DNA of 64,000 nucleotides, taken from assembly GCA_951394405.1 (NCBI GenBank), contig OX596337.1, positions 186,001 to 250,000 on the forward strand, given 5' to 3'. The position numbers and the translations under genes are program-made. This document shows positions 34,557 through 46,920 of the stretch, one piece after another. The notes beneath the pieces were generated by a model, which was not told the DNA's origin, did not search any database, and saw nothing but the letters and a program-made list of their open reading frames with translations. Position 1 is the stretch's first letter, and each line of letters opens with the position of its first letter. This stretch comes from Coprinellus micaceus. Taxonomy: Eukaryota > Basidiomycota > Agaricomycetes > Agaricales > Psathyrellaceae.

Positions 34557-37500
34557 CCCATGCATGAAAACTAGTAAGTGAGACCCCTTTACTTCTCGAA
34601 CCCCCCCTGTTCGCACACTCCGCCCTTACATGCCTGCCCATTTCGACCGCCCTCCGCGGACAAACACTTTAACTCGGTACCTCGCCGTCTCGACCCCTTC
34701 CACGCGTTAATATATCGCGAAGTAGGGACGGCAGACTACATAATAGTATACGTAGCTGTCTCTTTGACGTCGTCGAAGCGTTCGGGATTCTCGCTTTGAG
34801 CTATAGTAGTGGTGGAGTTAAGGGAAGAATGAGAGGCTTCTTGCGACTCTGATTGCCGAGGACCTCAACGAGGCAGCTCAAGGAAGGTCTGAGGGGGGCT
34901 TGCAAGGGCCTTGGTTCGTGGACTCGGTCGAACTTGGACAATAGAGTTGGCGGCGTTTTGAGCGACCCTGAACCTTGGGTAGATTCCTGATACAGAGCCC
35001 TTCATTGTTATCGCACCCACAATTTGAAATAGAGACGGCAACGGCAAACTGCATGCGGCGCTTAAATCCCGACACCTCGGACTAGCCCACCCATCCGCCC
35101 TTCTCGCAAATGGCTCAGGATGCACACATCCCCGCTCAATTATTTACGTAACAGATGGCTACGGAATACTGTGAGTCTCAGAGCTACTAGAATTTGCGTA
35201 AAATTTAGGATTAGCGACGTTGCTCCAATTGTTACATATCAAGAGGCCTGGAAGCAGGCATGCAGGAAGTTGCCGGTGACTCGAGGAACGTGGACGAAAC
35301 GTCAGTCTCATGGCAATTGCCGGGGGTGCGTGGATCGTGCATGCAAATCCTGGATCGTCCCCACGCCATTTCGGGAAGGTCATCCTTTGGGAGCGGAGGT
35401 CGCAACATCTCACAGGGAGGTGGTTCGGGGTGTGGTCTCACACCTTCCTGCCCGTCCGCTTCAGTGTCGCATACTGGGGAGTCCATCCTCGGCGAACTAC
35501 GCAGTTCTGTTCTAACTGCTACTCACCGGTTAGGATCACCACTAATATCCATCCCTCGCCCTAGAAGCATGCTGCCTTTAAAGCGTACTACGCAGTCTAA
35601 CTGGCGAAACCCTGATGACTCCGTGTCCTGGCTCGGTGATTCCAGGACCGTACCCCTGGCGGCCAGGTAACCCAAATGAACCCCGATACCTGAGCATCCC
35701 GACTTCGCAGCTGGCAGGGATCCGACCGATGTTGATATTGAGCGTAAGTATAACTCTCTGAGCTTAGGGAATCACTGGTAGGATATCAATCTGGACTTCA
35801 AACTGGATGACATCGTCTTTAGACTCACACGTACAGGCTTGTAGCTCGGGGTGTCACGATCGAGTTTTCATAGATTATCGCCGCCCATGTGCTGAACTGT
35901 TGCCTTGGGCTCTCGAAGACAAAAGTACGATCGTGGACGTCCCAGGTCGTCCTAAGGTTGTCTCGAGACCGATTAAGGGGTGGTCAATCATGAAAAATGA
36001 ACACATGTTACCACCGTCAACGCCCCGTTTCTCCATCCCTTGCAACCTTCCATATTCGCAACTCACTGTCCCTCACTCCAATTGGCAATCCGCTGCCTTC
36101 GCAATCCGTCTGGGCACCGGCCGCCAGCCAGTGGGGACCAAATTGAACACCGGACGACCAGGTGCTGTATACATTGAAGGGTGATTAGATGTGGTAGATA
36201 ATCTGAATGGGGCGTTAGGTGGTTAGTATATACATGATCTTAATGGATATCACTGAGATGAACTGACGGTAGATAGGTATCTAGGGTGGCGGTCCATTTC
36301 CCACTCCGACGCATTGAGATCGACGCTCTCCCGAGCTGGGGCACTCCTGCGTCCCGCATAATCACATAGAAGGGTAAACGGGTGACCGCCGAAGATCTAG
36401 ACAGGCCTTTCGGCGCTCACACGGAGTTCGCCGGGCGAGAGTGCCTACGTCATCAAGAGTGATCTGCATCGTGAGCGAAGCGCCCTTGCCAAGCACGTCA
36501 GGGAGTATGTCGACACTCAGCTACGGAAAATGTCATGCCAAGGGGATGTAAGAAGAAGAAAAAGAGGACACGGAACGTACCATGTGCTAGGTCTAGGCCT
36601 CGTTGTCTTCCCGTGAAACGCCCTTCACGATCTAAGCACCCGTATCACCTGAGGTCGATTAATCAAAAGGCGGGCGCTAATTGACATCGGGCCGCCGCGT
36701 GGCCCTCATGTGCTGAATCGTACCCCGGCATTCACCCCACGCATGCCACGCACCCCTGAAAACGGATACCAGATTGCACAGTTTACCTTCTAAGTCCTTC
36801 CCGGGTTGAGGACATACTGTAACTCTAACGCCTCCCGCGGCAAAGTATAGGCACACACACCCCTTCAATTTGTGCAGCGAGGCGATCTGGGGTTCAATTA
36901 ACCAGGGGGATTCATGATTTTCATGTCACACTCCTTCGATTCAATGCGGGAGTGACAGCCAGCAATCTGGTGCTTGGACTACTCTCCAAGTAATCAGTCT
37001 GAATTGCGGGGGGGCTCATGAAGGTCCGGGTAGACACGTTGCTCGCCACCTTCGTAGATACGCGGCCGAGGTTATGTGCGACGCGTAATAGCTACACTGC
37101 GCTTCATATGGCGTCCCCAAAGGTAACAGAGTGCTTGGGATGATTTCAGGTTTCGGGCTCCCAGGAGATTTGGGCATCCTCCGTTATGCCTGGCTTCGCA
37201 AAGATAGATCTTCAATGATTGGACGGGGAGAGACTTGGCGGTCCCGCTGTCGTACAATGTCGTACAAAACGATACAAAGTTGATGACGCGGATCGCCGAA
37301 CTATGAAGTACGTACTCCTGTGGGGAGGGAGTGTGTGGTACCGACGTACGCCAAACATGGCAAACATTGAGGTGGAAAGCAGGGACTCAGTACTCAGTAG
37401 GCAGCTTCCCTTCCCAAGCATATAGGTAACATACGCATAAGGTAGTTTGGTACACATCGCCTGGTCAACGGCCCCTCCTATGGCCTTGAAAGCGTCGCGG

Positions 37501-40500
37501 AGGTATTCATGTCGAATCAAAGTCCACGACAACAACAACCTTCTATTCCCCACAGGGTCCCACCAGACAGTGCACATGAGCTAGGGCCATACCTTCGAAT
37601 CTTGAAGTGTGAGGGGTGTGTGTATGAAATTGGTGCTGCTTGTTTTCAGGGAGTTCGCCGCAAGCTTGTCCGGCCTTCTGTTTGAGAGGCGTTCTCCCTT
37701 CCTCCGGTGATAAACCACAAAGTCCTTGGTGTCACATTTCCGCCAGAGGACACCTCCAGAAACGGAAGGCTCACAATCCGGGACAAAAACAGACCCAAAA
37801 GCGTATAGAGGTCCCAGAGACCTTCGCCGATTTCCTGCAAGCGACTTGGAATTCGGCATCAGCACAGCGATCACCCCGCCATCGTCCACTTCAATCATCT
37901 TATCACTGATGCTCACAACCACTATATAGCGCACAGCGTCCGGGCTCGCGTTTGGCGCTCCTTGGATAACAGCCATTTGGTCCCTGGATGAGTAAGCCCG
38001 AGGCAAGGGATATACAAGCGAGAAAACAATGCAATACTCGAAACAATCTGGGAGACCGACGCGAGAAAGGTGTTTCTCGGCGAAGACCGCTGCCCGGACC
38101 CATGGAACGAAACCAACCGAGTGCGGACAGCCGAACGGCTCCTTATAGCCGTCGTGTATCACTGTTGTAGACTTCATGTTAGACCTCAAACTCGGAAGAC
38201 CTGGGGGAAGGGGGCCTCGGGAAGAAGGTACCCGTACTACAGGAGAAATTACGAGGATTAGGTGCTTCCGTAACCTCAGCGCTCGCTCTGGGTGCTTCGC
38301 CGTTGCTTATAATCTGGCAGATCGCAGTTCGTGAGGATTGACGACGCTGAATCTAGAAATATGTTGATCGGCATAGAGACACCCCCAAGGAGCCTGGCAA
38401 GGATGAACATGGTTCAAGGCCCAATGCGTCCAAGCAATTACGACGCATCTACCCCGTGATGCCCATTGCTTTTCGAGTAGCACGGCGATCCAGATCAGGG
38501 AAGAACTAAGAATTTCTGTACTTGATCACACGGGGTGTTGCTTGACAATCCTCTGTGCTGCCGGAACGAGATGAGGGCTGATGAGGGGATTTTTGGCCAT
38601 GAGATGAGTTCCTGACGCGCGTTCGACGGCAACAACTCATGTCGGAGTGGGGTAGTAGGCGAGGTGGATCAATGGAATACATAAGCTGGAAGGTACATCC
38701 TTAGCCATGTTTTCCCAATGGCACTGTGTTGTTTAGCGTGACGAGGGATTGGGTCAACAGCGCGTAAAAACGTTGTGCTCGAGCCTCCCAAGATCATTGT
38801 AGCGAGGGTGGTCGTCTTGGAAGATGCAGAAAGGGACCTATTGCCCCCGGCATTTCCAGGTTTGCGATCCTCTTGATTCGAGGGAGGAGTGTAATTCAAG
38901 GCCAAGGATACGGCGACCAAGGAGGGTAACGTTGGCGAGTAGCTGCGCAACTCAAAAGTAGACTGTCCGAGTCCCATCTAGTAGGAATTATGACGAATCA
39001 CTCCAAGTTCATCCTGCTCAAGTGGGTTTATCGACCCAATTAGTGAAAGGGAACTTGGTCTTACCCATATGGAACGGTAAATCAGGCTTCTCGTTGAAAA
39101 TCACTGTGTAGATCAGCATCCTGGAACACTCATCCTCCGAACCCACCGTAATCGCTCGTTTTTCGAAATAAATCATTCGCCAAAGGAGTGGATGTGTGGA
39201 TACAAAAGCCGTGAAACGCTTGGTTTGGCTTGTCAGCGTTCAGTTGTACCTCATGGACAAAGGATAGCGGCTACTTATGGCACTCTTGGGATCCCATGAC
39301 CAGCGCCGAATTGACTGACATACCGCCATCATCGCCGAATTAGGAGTGGCCATAAGCGCCGAGAGTTTCGCCGTGAGACTCGGGTGGCCTCGCTCGGATA
39401 AACGGATGACCTGAGTAAACCTTAAGCACGGGACCGAATGCACAGTGCAACGCTTACCCCAGTAACCCCCGTACTCGCGTCTCCGATCCTTGGCACAGAG
39501 GATGAGGGTCCATATACACGTGTCTAAACATGACAGTGGGCGTGAGGCGGGCCTCGGAGCTTTACCACCCGAAAGGTCTCTGGTTCTTCTCTTCACAGTG
39601 GGCGCATCATGATCGGCTCGGACGTTCCTGTCAAGAATTCATTGCGTCCCACTCATCCTTCTACTGGCTGATGTCCTCGACGTGCCAGGAAAGACATATC
39701 CAGCACTATCTCTGCCGGTGCCGTGATACCTGTAAAGAAGGATCGACGCTGCAACCGTGGGTGGAGGCCTTCCCTAGATAGAAGACTGGAGTGAGAAGGA
39801 TGAGATCACGACTCGAAGAGGAGAGAGACTCATACCGGGAAAACCACGATGCGCATGCGAACGAATGTAAGCCGCTGCTAAAAGCGGGACTAGGTCTCTC
39901 AGCATCTACAACCTATATCAGTATGATGAATTCGAGAGAACCAAATCGGTGGAACACGTTATTTTGCTCGAAACTCTGAACGGAAGCAAATGCTGAACGG
40001 GATTAGTCGCGATAAAGGCCCTTGAACGGCCAGTAGAACGATAATAGACATACCAAAAGATACCAAAGCCAGACAAGTCGATCACCTCTAAGGAGGCTGT
40101 TTATGCAGCACATGCTCGGCGTCCGAATGCCCGGTGGCAAAAAGTATGTTCTGGCAGGGGCGAGGCGTTAGGAAGCGGGAAGAAGTCTGTCATGAGTCAG
40201 AAAATGGCAGGCATCCGCTATAATGTTGAGTAGCCGGATTAGATTGGAATCGGAGAGCTGGGCTGCGCGACTGTGCTTTTGTGGAGCTAAGACAAACCGG
40301 AGATGAGGAAGTGAACCATGGGGGAGATGAAGGGCCAGAACCAGTGTGTACGGCAGACATGCCTTGCGATCGCAAGGCTATTAGTGGAACATGGAGGAGA
40401 TGGATGCGAACGCATGGCCCCAAGGGTGTCCCAAATTCGCATTGTTGTCCAAGGAAGGGCAACTTGGTACGGCCATGCCTCGATGCTCGGTCAGAACCGC

Positions 40501-40829
40501 CGTCATTGCGCAGCCCAACAGGCTGACCATGAATAATCAACGAGCTAAACGAACACCTTCGCGTGTGAGCAGAGCGAAATATATAGCATACCGCAGCATC
40601 AAGCTATATGTTTGATGCCCATCTTGTCCTCTGGAGGACGTGCGCGCTGCCTGATTGGCCTATGATTAGCGTCGATACATAGAGCTGAAGTTGACACTCA
40701 CCGCGTTGGCTCACGTTCAGCGTCGGTGGACAGTCAGAGGTCTCCAAAGACGTGGTCTCATTGCGATGTGAATACAGTATAGCTTCCGTTACATTACAGT
40801 GCATCGATCTCCTTCTATTGTGTGCATTA
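34557..40829. other. Gene-poor region, about 6.3 kb
   Basis: Apart from one weakly supported reading at 37.2-38.2 kb (separate entry), I see no gene. A short tandem GAGTCAAGCT duplication lies just upstream, inside the inverted-repeat element near 34371-34392. Confidence 0.45.
37212..38177 (-). CDS. Possible uncharacterised protein, model uncertain
   Basis: A 198-residue open frame (ATG at 38177, stop at 37581) is followed on the same strand by a second open frame down to 37212 that could be a further exon. Candidate hydrophobic stretches occur in each (for example DAVRYIVVVSISDKMIEV in the first). I do not recognise a family and could not fix the splice sites. It could be a real fast-evolving gene or chance open sequence. 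Confidence 0.28.
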
Positions 40830-41851
40830 TTACCAAAATGTACGCAGGACTGACACAGGAAGTAGCTTACCTTTCTCCTGGGCGTTCGTCGAGAGCAGAT
40901 GATCGACAAAGGAGGAAAAATTGTCGTACACCTCATCTGGGGGAACAACCCCCGGGCGGGTTTCATCCCCTGGCCGGTACTTTCCTGTCTTGACTGTACG
41001 ACGATGAGCTCATTCCCACAAAAGGCTACACGAGGAAGCTCACCAAGCACTCGCCACAAGCCAAGCTCGACGGCCCCCTCACCAAGATCTGCTTCAACGT
41101 CGTCACCAATGACTGCGATTCTCCCATCATCGCTGAGTTCTGACGGCAAGAAATCGTTTATGACGAGTTGGAAGAACGCCTTCGTGGGCTTTCCCACCAC
41201 ACGAGCCTTGCATCCTGCCGCATCCTCAAGTGCGGTAATGAATGGCCCCGGGCCCAGGGACAGCCCTGGAGGATCGTCGCGTTCGATGTATTTGGCCTTG
41301 TGGGTTGCTATCAGCGGTACGGTGTGGCCCGAGCGGTCTTCTTCGCCCTTCAGAATGCGGAACGCTGTATTCAGATGTGCATAGTCGAAACGTCCAGAGG
41401 CGAGCCCAACGACTACGGCATCGTATGGGACAGAACTGGTCCCTGTGGCCAAATCCTGTGGGAAGACTTCGTTCTGGGCAGAATCGGACAGAAGCATGTA
41501 TGGCCTGGTTTCTGAAGGTCAAACCTCGCGGTTTCAAACATTTTAGGATGTATTTGCTCACCGCTTGAACCCTTCATCTGTCACGAATTGAGCTACGCTT
41601 CCGATACTCGTCCAGACCTCCTTCCTGCCATCGTCCTTCGACCCCGCTACAAAATCGAATCCCATGACGCGTAGCTTCGATACCAACGCTCCCGTTGACT
41701 CCTTACTCGCATTACTACACAGTCTGAAGGGAATTTTGGCTTCCCTGAGACGCTTGATTGCTTCGACGGCCTTTGGTGTGGGTGTAGAGCCGATATGAAG
41801 GTTTCCTGAGATGTCGATGAGGAGAGCTTTGATAAACGGCCTTTTCGCCAT
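40830..41851 (-). CDS. HAD-superfamily phosphatase, HDHD2/LHPP-like
   Basis: Exons 41851-41562, 41504-41044 and 40993-40830 encode about 304 residues. HAD motif I is DISG at residues 13-16 (nucleophile D13), with the Ser-containing form typical of HDHD2/LHPP proteins. Motif II is SNAS near 46. The cap carries LSLGPGPFITALE, then VVGKPTK supplies the motif III lysine and IGDDVEADLG is motif IV; KTGKYRPGDE follows as in the family. Length fits. The family hydrolyses small phosphorylated substrates in the cytosol; the substrate here is not known. An in-frame upstream ATG at 41917 would add 22 residues. The last codons are uncertain, because a possible GTAAGC donor near 40873 would change the C-terminus. 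A decayed copy of its 5' end lies at 6738. Confidence 0.88.
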
Positions 41852-42299
41852 TTTCTTAAGCGGGTTACACTTGGCCTGCGACACCGGAAAAGGATAGGAG
41901 TGCAAAGCCTCGTTCATTCGACATGGTGGCGCGATTGCAAGACGAGTTCAGTGCGGTGCTGTTTCAGATGCAACAATTTGCCAAGCCCTTTAGATCCAAG
42001 CTGCGCCAAACGTAGGCACGTGCCCGACGGGCGCCTAACGCTTGACAGGGGCGAATGCCTGGAGTAGAAGGGTAAACTTGAAAAGAGGTTGTACTCTTTG
42101 GTAATGGTATAAACAATACCAAAGGTTTTCCAAAGCCCTATTATATAGAACTATATTTCTGGTTTTACAGCAACGACAGCACGGATCGCCTTGTTGACCA
42201 ATTTGAACACGGCACCGGTACACCGAATCAGTGGGAACAGAGACCCCCAGGACCCCAGACGTGCCAGAGGTTCTTCAAAGCAAGAGGCAGGCCTCCACT
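41852..42299. other. Duplicated 3' flank between the secreted pseudogene and the HAD gene
   Basis: Read on the minus strand, this segment is related to 6387-6737: shared blocks include AATATAGTTCT, GGCGTTCGCCCC/GGCATTCGCCCC, TTAGGCGCCCGTCGG.CACGTG and CGCGCCACCATGT. It is non-coding in both places, which shows that the duplication covered genes and spacers together. Confidence 0.7.
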
Positions 42300-42861
42300 C
42301 GGAGTGTATCCTGAGTTGCCCGGGTGCCAGTGCCCGAAGTCTGTGAGGTCGTCCCAGTGGTCCGGAGTGTCCAACACTCCGGTACCAGTCGAAGACGCAG
42401 AGCTGCTTGAGGCCGTAGAAGTTAGAGTACTATTGCTAGTCGCTGCTGCGCCTGGTGGGCCAGTGGGAGCAGAGGCTCTCGAGGCAATTTTGGGAGAGTG
42501 GAAGTCTATCTTGTGGTCTACGAAAAGGCGTCAGGTCAAGCGAAGTCCATGTACCAATGTGCGTGTCATTAGAGGCCACTGAAACTCTGGAAATGACTAA
42601 CGGCATGGGTTCCCCCGAAAAAAGAGGATGCACTCTCGCAGCTACCTAAAATCGCCCCTAGGAAGTCACGGTCGTCTTGACGGCGAGATAGGGAAGTTAG
42701 CCTGATGTGCAACTCTGCGAGGGCGGCGACTACTACATCTCATGCATTGCAGACGTGAGTGAGTGGGTAGTATAGTTCCGAGATCACGGATGGACGTACC
42801 GTGTCAGCCAGAGAGAAAGAATAGGGTGAATGCTATTGGTGTTAAAGACAGTAAACCACAT
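42300..42861 (-). pseudogene. Secreted GPI-type protein, dead copy 3
   Basis: Exon 1 is recognisable from the ATG at 42861 (MWFTVF, compared with MRFTVF in copy 1) and the 5' flank is related. Exon 2 is present (LSRRQDD, then AILGSCES), but the second cysteine of the module is lost and a stop follows near FFRGNPC. Exon 3, with most of the cysteine module, is absent. The last intron and exon 4 can still be aligned (RASAPTGPPG, ASSTGTGV), with further damage. Closest to copy 1 at 5.6 kb, including the flanks. It is a pseudogene. Confidence 0.8.
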
Positions 42862-43365
42862 CTTCGAGTGCGGACGCAAGGAAGGGCTGTAAGGGGGAGA
42901 AAGAAATAAGTTGATCGACCTTCACCTTCTCGCAACCCTTTAGCAAAGAAACAAGCCTTCCTGGGGGATGGTAGGAGAAATTTCTCATCATCTTCAACAA
43001 TGGAGAAGCAGGAACCATTTCTCCGCCCCGGGTGGAAACACCTCTCACATCTACAGCTTCTTTGGAGGCAAGCATTCCAGGTTGATTTCAGCGCATAAGC
43101 CTCCTGTCAATTCAGCCTTTGGAACAACGGCAATCGGTGTACAAGGCGACGATCACACCTTCCGCGGCGAGGGAGAATGAAGGATTCATTGAAACCCGGT
43201 CAAAGGCTACGAAGAATCGGCGAAGTACAGTAAGCGTTTGAAGTTTGGATTCGAGGCTCTGGATGGGATATTTGCACTACCTGCATCTAGGAGCCTTCGA
43301 TCTAGTCCAATGCGCCTTCCCCCCTCACGCTCAGGCGCGCGAGGTGCTTAGTCTCCGACCGCGCC

Positions 43366-44121
43366 TCAAAGTATGGAGAGAACGAATGCCACACCCGCAA
43401 CCCCAAAAACCGAGTGCCGGACGTCTACTTTCACAACGGATCCCCAGTTGCCCGGTGTGCCAGTGCTGGAAGACTGCGAGACAGTGGTCTGTGCCCCGGC
43501 CACACCTGTACCAGCCGAAGAAGTAGTGCTGGTTGAGGTAGTAGATCCTGGCGAAGTCGTGGTGCTGGTCGTCGACGCGCCTGGCAAGCCAGTAGTCGTG
43601 GTGTTGTCGGCAGAACAGGCATGCGTTTTATAGCCTACGGGGGTTCGTGAGGTCAAGGCGGGCCCATTGTGTTTCCGTACTCACTTTCCGCAAAGCCCTT
43701 GAACTCCGTAATGAACTCAGGTGATGGACTATTGTCGCTAATACACTTGACGCAGTTATCCAATCCCTCCAAAGCGGTTGTGCTACAGAGACAAACGGAC
43801 GTTGTGCACGCCGGGTCCTACACATGCGCGTTGTTTATCAGCTCTCGGTTCGCCTCACTTGATAGATCACTCACATTAAAGGTCTCATTAAAAGTCGTGC
43901 ATGCACCCTCGCACCCACCAAGTATCGCAGGATCGTCGAAGTCTTCTTGGCGGCGGGACAGACCGTTGGGCTGAACGTGTGGTCCTGCGAGGATCCCTAC
44001 GACTGCATCGCACGCATTAGCGACTGTGATGTATTCCTGGCGGGTGGTGCGTCGACGTACCGAGGGAGGCGGAGGCCAAGAGCAGACCGAAACTCGCCGG
44101 AGAAAAAACAGAAACGCGCAT
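43366..44121 (-). CDS. Small secreted cysteine-rich protein with GPI-type tail, copy 2
   Basis: Exons 44121-44061, 44002-43875, 43817-43685 and 43634-43366 give 196 residues. The signal peptide is MRVSVFSPASFGLLLASAS. The mature part has the module GGCEGAC, VCLCS, NCVKC, followed by a Thr/Ser-rich stalk (TTSTSTTSSAGTGV, QSSSTGTPG). It ends in a hydrophobic GPI-type tail (SVFGVAGVAFVLSIL). Exon lengths 61, 128, 133, 269 parallel the 61, 125, 133, 278 of copy 1 with identical phases. One cysteine present at the end of exon 3 in copy 1 (FSEC) is missing here (FAES). It lies beside dead copy 3 on the same strand. Surface localisation is inferred; function is unknown. Confidence 0.82.
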
Positions 44122-44296
44122 CTTGAAACGTGGACGTATCGGAGAACAGCGATTAAGGGGAGAGCGAAAAGGCGAATGGTCGGCCTCTGAGCCCCAGCAA
44201 ACCTTTTGTAAAGAACCAACTTATTTGCAGGGCTTCACGGACGCTTGATTAAGCGTCATCTTTGCTGTAGCAGTGTCGAGCCGAGAGGAAGCCATC

Positions 44297-44700
44297 TCAC
44301 GATGGGCGCTCATTTCCTGTTCCGCCTGGAGATGCTGTCCCACACGCGTCCAGGGCCCAAACCTGATGCAAACTTGAAGCTAGCACGCTTCTGCTCAGAG
44401 ACATTGGATCGTCGGCCGCCAGCGGATAAGCCGGGTAAGAGGGGAAGCTCCTCAGGGTGGAGCTGTTACCGAGTCGCCCGAGTTCCAGTTCCCCAAGTTT
44501 TTGTCGTTCCCCTATCGTAATCTGAGACGGTGCATCGGTCGTTGCTCCCAAGCGTTATACCATGTTGCAGCGCGTCGATATTCTGAATCATCGACCCTTA
44601 TGTTAGATACTTGGTCGTATGTTAGACGGTCGGGGCCGTCGTGGGACGCGTAGTAGCACAGAGCGCTTATTGCGAATGCCACGCTCTGGGCCTGCACCAA
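44297..44700 (-). pseudogene. Decayed DUF4246 fragment
   Basis: Read on the minus strand, the peptide near 44700-44512 (ISALCYYASHDGPDRLTYDQ) lines up with the segment after the iron-site motif of the intact DUF4246 protein (ATALYYYDSENITTSTLAFRQ). A second frame near 44470-44370 resembles its TFPN...LADPTKPG part. The frames are out of phase with each other and the catalytic region is absent, so it is a remnant. It lies 0.4 kb downstream of a longer DUF4246 gene. Confidence 0.5.
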
Positions 44701-45133
44701 AACTGGCTTGAATCAGCCCTTGCGGAAAGAAAGAAAGGTGGAATCGTTGCATTCGCACTCACCACCGTCCCCTGAACCTGAACTAGACATCCCCTACCCG
44801 CACAGTCCGCTTCTTAGTCTCACATTCCAGTCGGGACGTCGAGCGGCGATAACACCACCCTGTCAAGAGGGTTGATAACCGGGAGGAACGGTACAGGGGA
44901 AGCAGGGTTTCAGATTCAATTTAAACCTGTTACCCAGCCCGCAGACAACTCTGCACGCTCTAACCCTTTCGGCCCTTCTCGATCTATCCCACCCTGAGGA
45001 ACTAGCCTTTCCGTCAGAGACAGGTGAACAGACTCCCAATTGAACGTACAGGGCCCCAGCCCTGCCTCTACGTTCTCCATTTACACACCACCCACCACAA
45101 CTTGACTAATACGTCTCCTGCAACCACCCCCCT

Positions 45134-46920
45134 TCAGTGCTCGCACAGGCTAATGGTTCCCTCAACGTCGGTTCTGGACTGATGCTCCATAACGAACCTT
45201 TTCCTCTCCTCCATCAACCCCTCCCTGCATTCCCTCGCCTGCTCCATAGTGAGCGGGAAAGAGTCAACGTCTCCCGGCTCTGCCTCTCTCCCATGCCCAA
45301 CCCCACCGCACCAATCCGCCCTCTGGCACGGAACGTCAGCAGTGCTGATAACGTTGACATGAGGGTCAACAAGGAAGAGCGCCAGTATCTTGCGATGTCC
45401 AGGCTTCGTCGGGTCTGCGAGCTTGAACGGCTGGGCCTGGTGTTGAATGACATTGGGAAACGTGACGAGTCTTCCTTCCGAGGTGACGACGCTCCCGATG
45501 GGTTGCATGAGCGACCCGTGCTGACGAAGACCGTAAACCGCCGGGAGCCAATCGTGGTGCTCCGCTGGGTACTTGCCGTCGTCGCAGGCAAACCCACGAC
45601 TGTGCTGCCGAAACACCAGCCGAGACGGCTCAATGTTGTGAGAGTCGTAGTAGAAGAGCGCCGTCGCCGCGATGGCCTCGTTCTGCAAGACCAAGTTGTC
45701 AGTATCGACCTAAGCGAAGCAGAGTATGAATGCTACCTACTGCCTTTCCTTCGGCATGCCAGGAACCACCAGCGTAGTCGGGTTTCTCAGGGGTGAGCTC
45801 GATGTTAGCGAGCTTGACGATGATCTCCAACCTCCCGAACTTGTCCTTCAAACTGAACTTGTCCGGCGCGGGCAAGGGTGTAAACTTCGCCGGCTCCGGC
45901 AACACGACCGTCCGAGTTTCCTTGACCCAATCCCAGTAGGCGTCCACCCGGGGTTCGAACTCATCTTCGCCTTCGTCCTCGTGGTCCTCGGGTTCGGGCG
46001 GAAACACTTCTTGTTCAGGGTCTGGTTCGTATATGACCTCTTTGTACGCGATACGCCGGGCTCTGGGCCTGAAGGTGGCGTGTGGAGCGAGGGAGAGGTC
46101 CCAGAGTGGGATCGCTGCTAAGATCACGTCTTCGATGACACAGTACAAGCCCTGGTGCTTCTGAGGGTGGAGGTCGTTGATGTATGTGGTTATCCTATGT
46201 ACGTGCCGTTAGCACTGAATCCAACTGAAGCAATAAATAGAAACCCGCTTTGGCTTTTCGCCGGAGATATCGACGTCGCAGGGAAGCCATTGGAACTTGC
46301 GGCTGAAGACTGCCTCGTTATAGTTTTCCTGGCTATGGTGATGGAAAGAGAATTTGTCGCGAGACACAATATATTCGTCGGGACCGTTTGATGAAATCTT
46401 CGAGGTTAGTATTATCAGCGCCGAATGGCAGCACTTTGGTCTTCCCGTAGATGAGAGGGAAGAGGCTGGGGTGTACAAGGTCGAGAACCTTGCCGTCTGA
46501 GCCTGGGTGCCAGTCTTTCTCCTCCACGGGAACATCCTCCAGGACGCGCACCGCTCTCTGTAGCGCTAGTTTGATTCCCGGAGATAGGGCAATGTCGGAC
46601 TTGTATACACCTGCGTCGGTATGGACTGGGATGGCACCGTTGGGGTACTCAGGGTGGAGTTGGGCAAGATGGCGAAGTTCCTGGATGGAGTAGGAGAACA
46701 TTCGTTCCGTCATTTGACTTTTGAAGGATGGTCCGTCGTCCAGAGCTTCATGTTTCCACTTCACGATTTCTTCGTCGAAAACCTGTGCGATGCATGAGAA
46801 GACCGGTTATACGACACCGTCCTGGGCGTAGGGCGTATATATCGAGGGTAGTCAGGTTAGACAGAGAGAGACCATGGCCAGGTTTCTTGACGATGGTCTG
46901 GGGCTTAGGAGGAGGAAAGA
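45134..46920 (-). CDS. DUF4246-family protein, irregular gene structure
   Basis: The last exon (45682-45134) and the one before it (down to 45741) are clear and match the intact paralog at 52758-54987: ITTYINDLHP, AAIPLWDLSLAP, LTPEKPDYAGGSWHAEG, then NEAIAATALFYYDSHN and PTKPGHRK. The central exon starts at 46782 (VFDEEIVKWK ... DWHPGSDGKVLDLVHPSLFPLIYG). Three oddities stand out. The helix exon RELTMMRFMN seen in the paralog is not recognisable. The frame shifts near 46390 unless a 51-nt intron is removed. The donor near 46243 is GC (GCGGGT) if frame is to be kept. The start is unresolved; KKPGHGLSLS near 46895 belongs to the N-terminal part. It is either a gene with unusual splicing or an early pseudogene. 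Confidence 0.6.

Noticed and set aside
40899..41568. Plus-strand frames over the HAD gene
   Set aside because: They are antisense shadows; the minus strand carries all four HAD motifs in order.
45137..45796. 219-codon plus-strand frame
   Set aside because: It is antisense to the last exon of the DUF4246 paralog, which matches the intact family member residue by residue.
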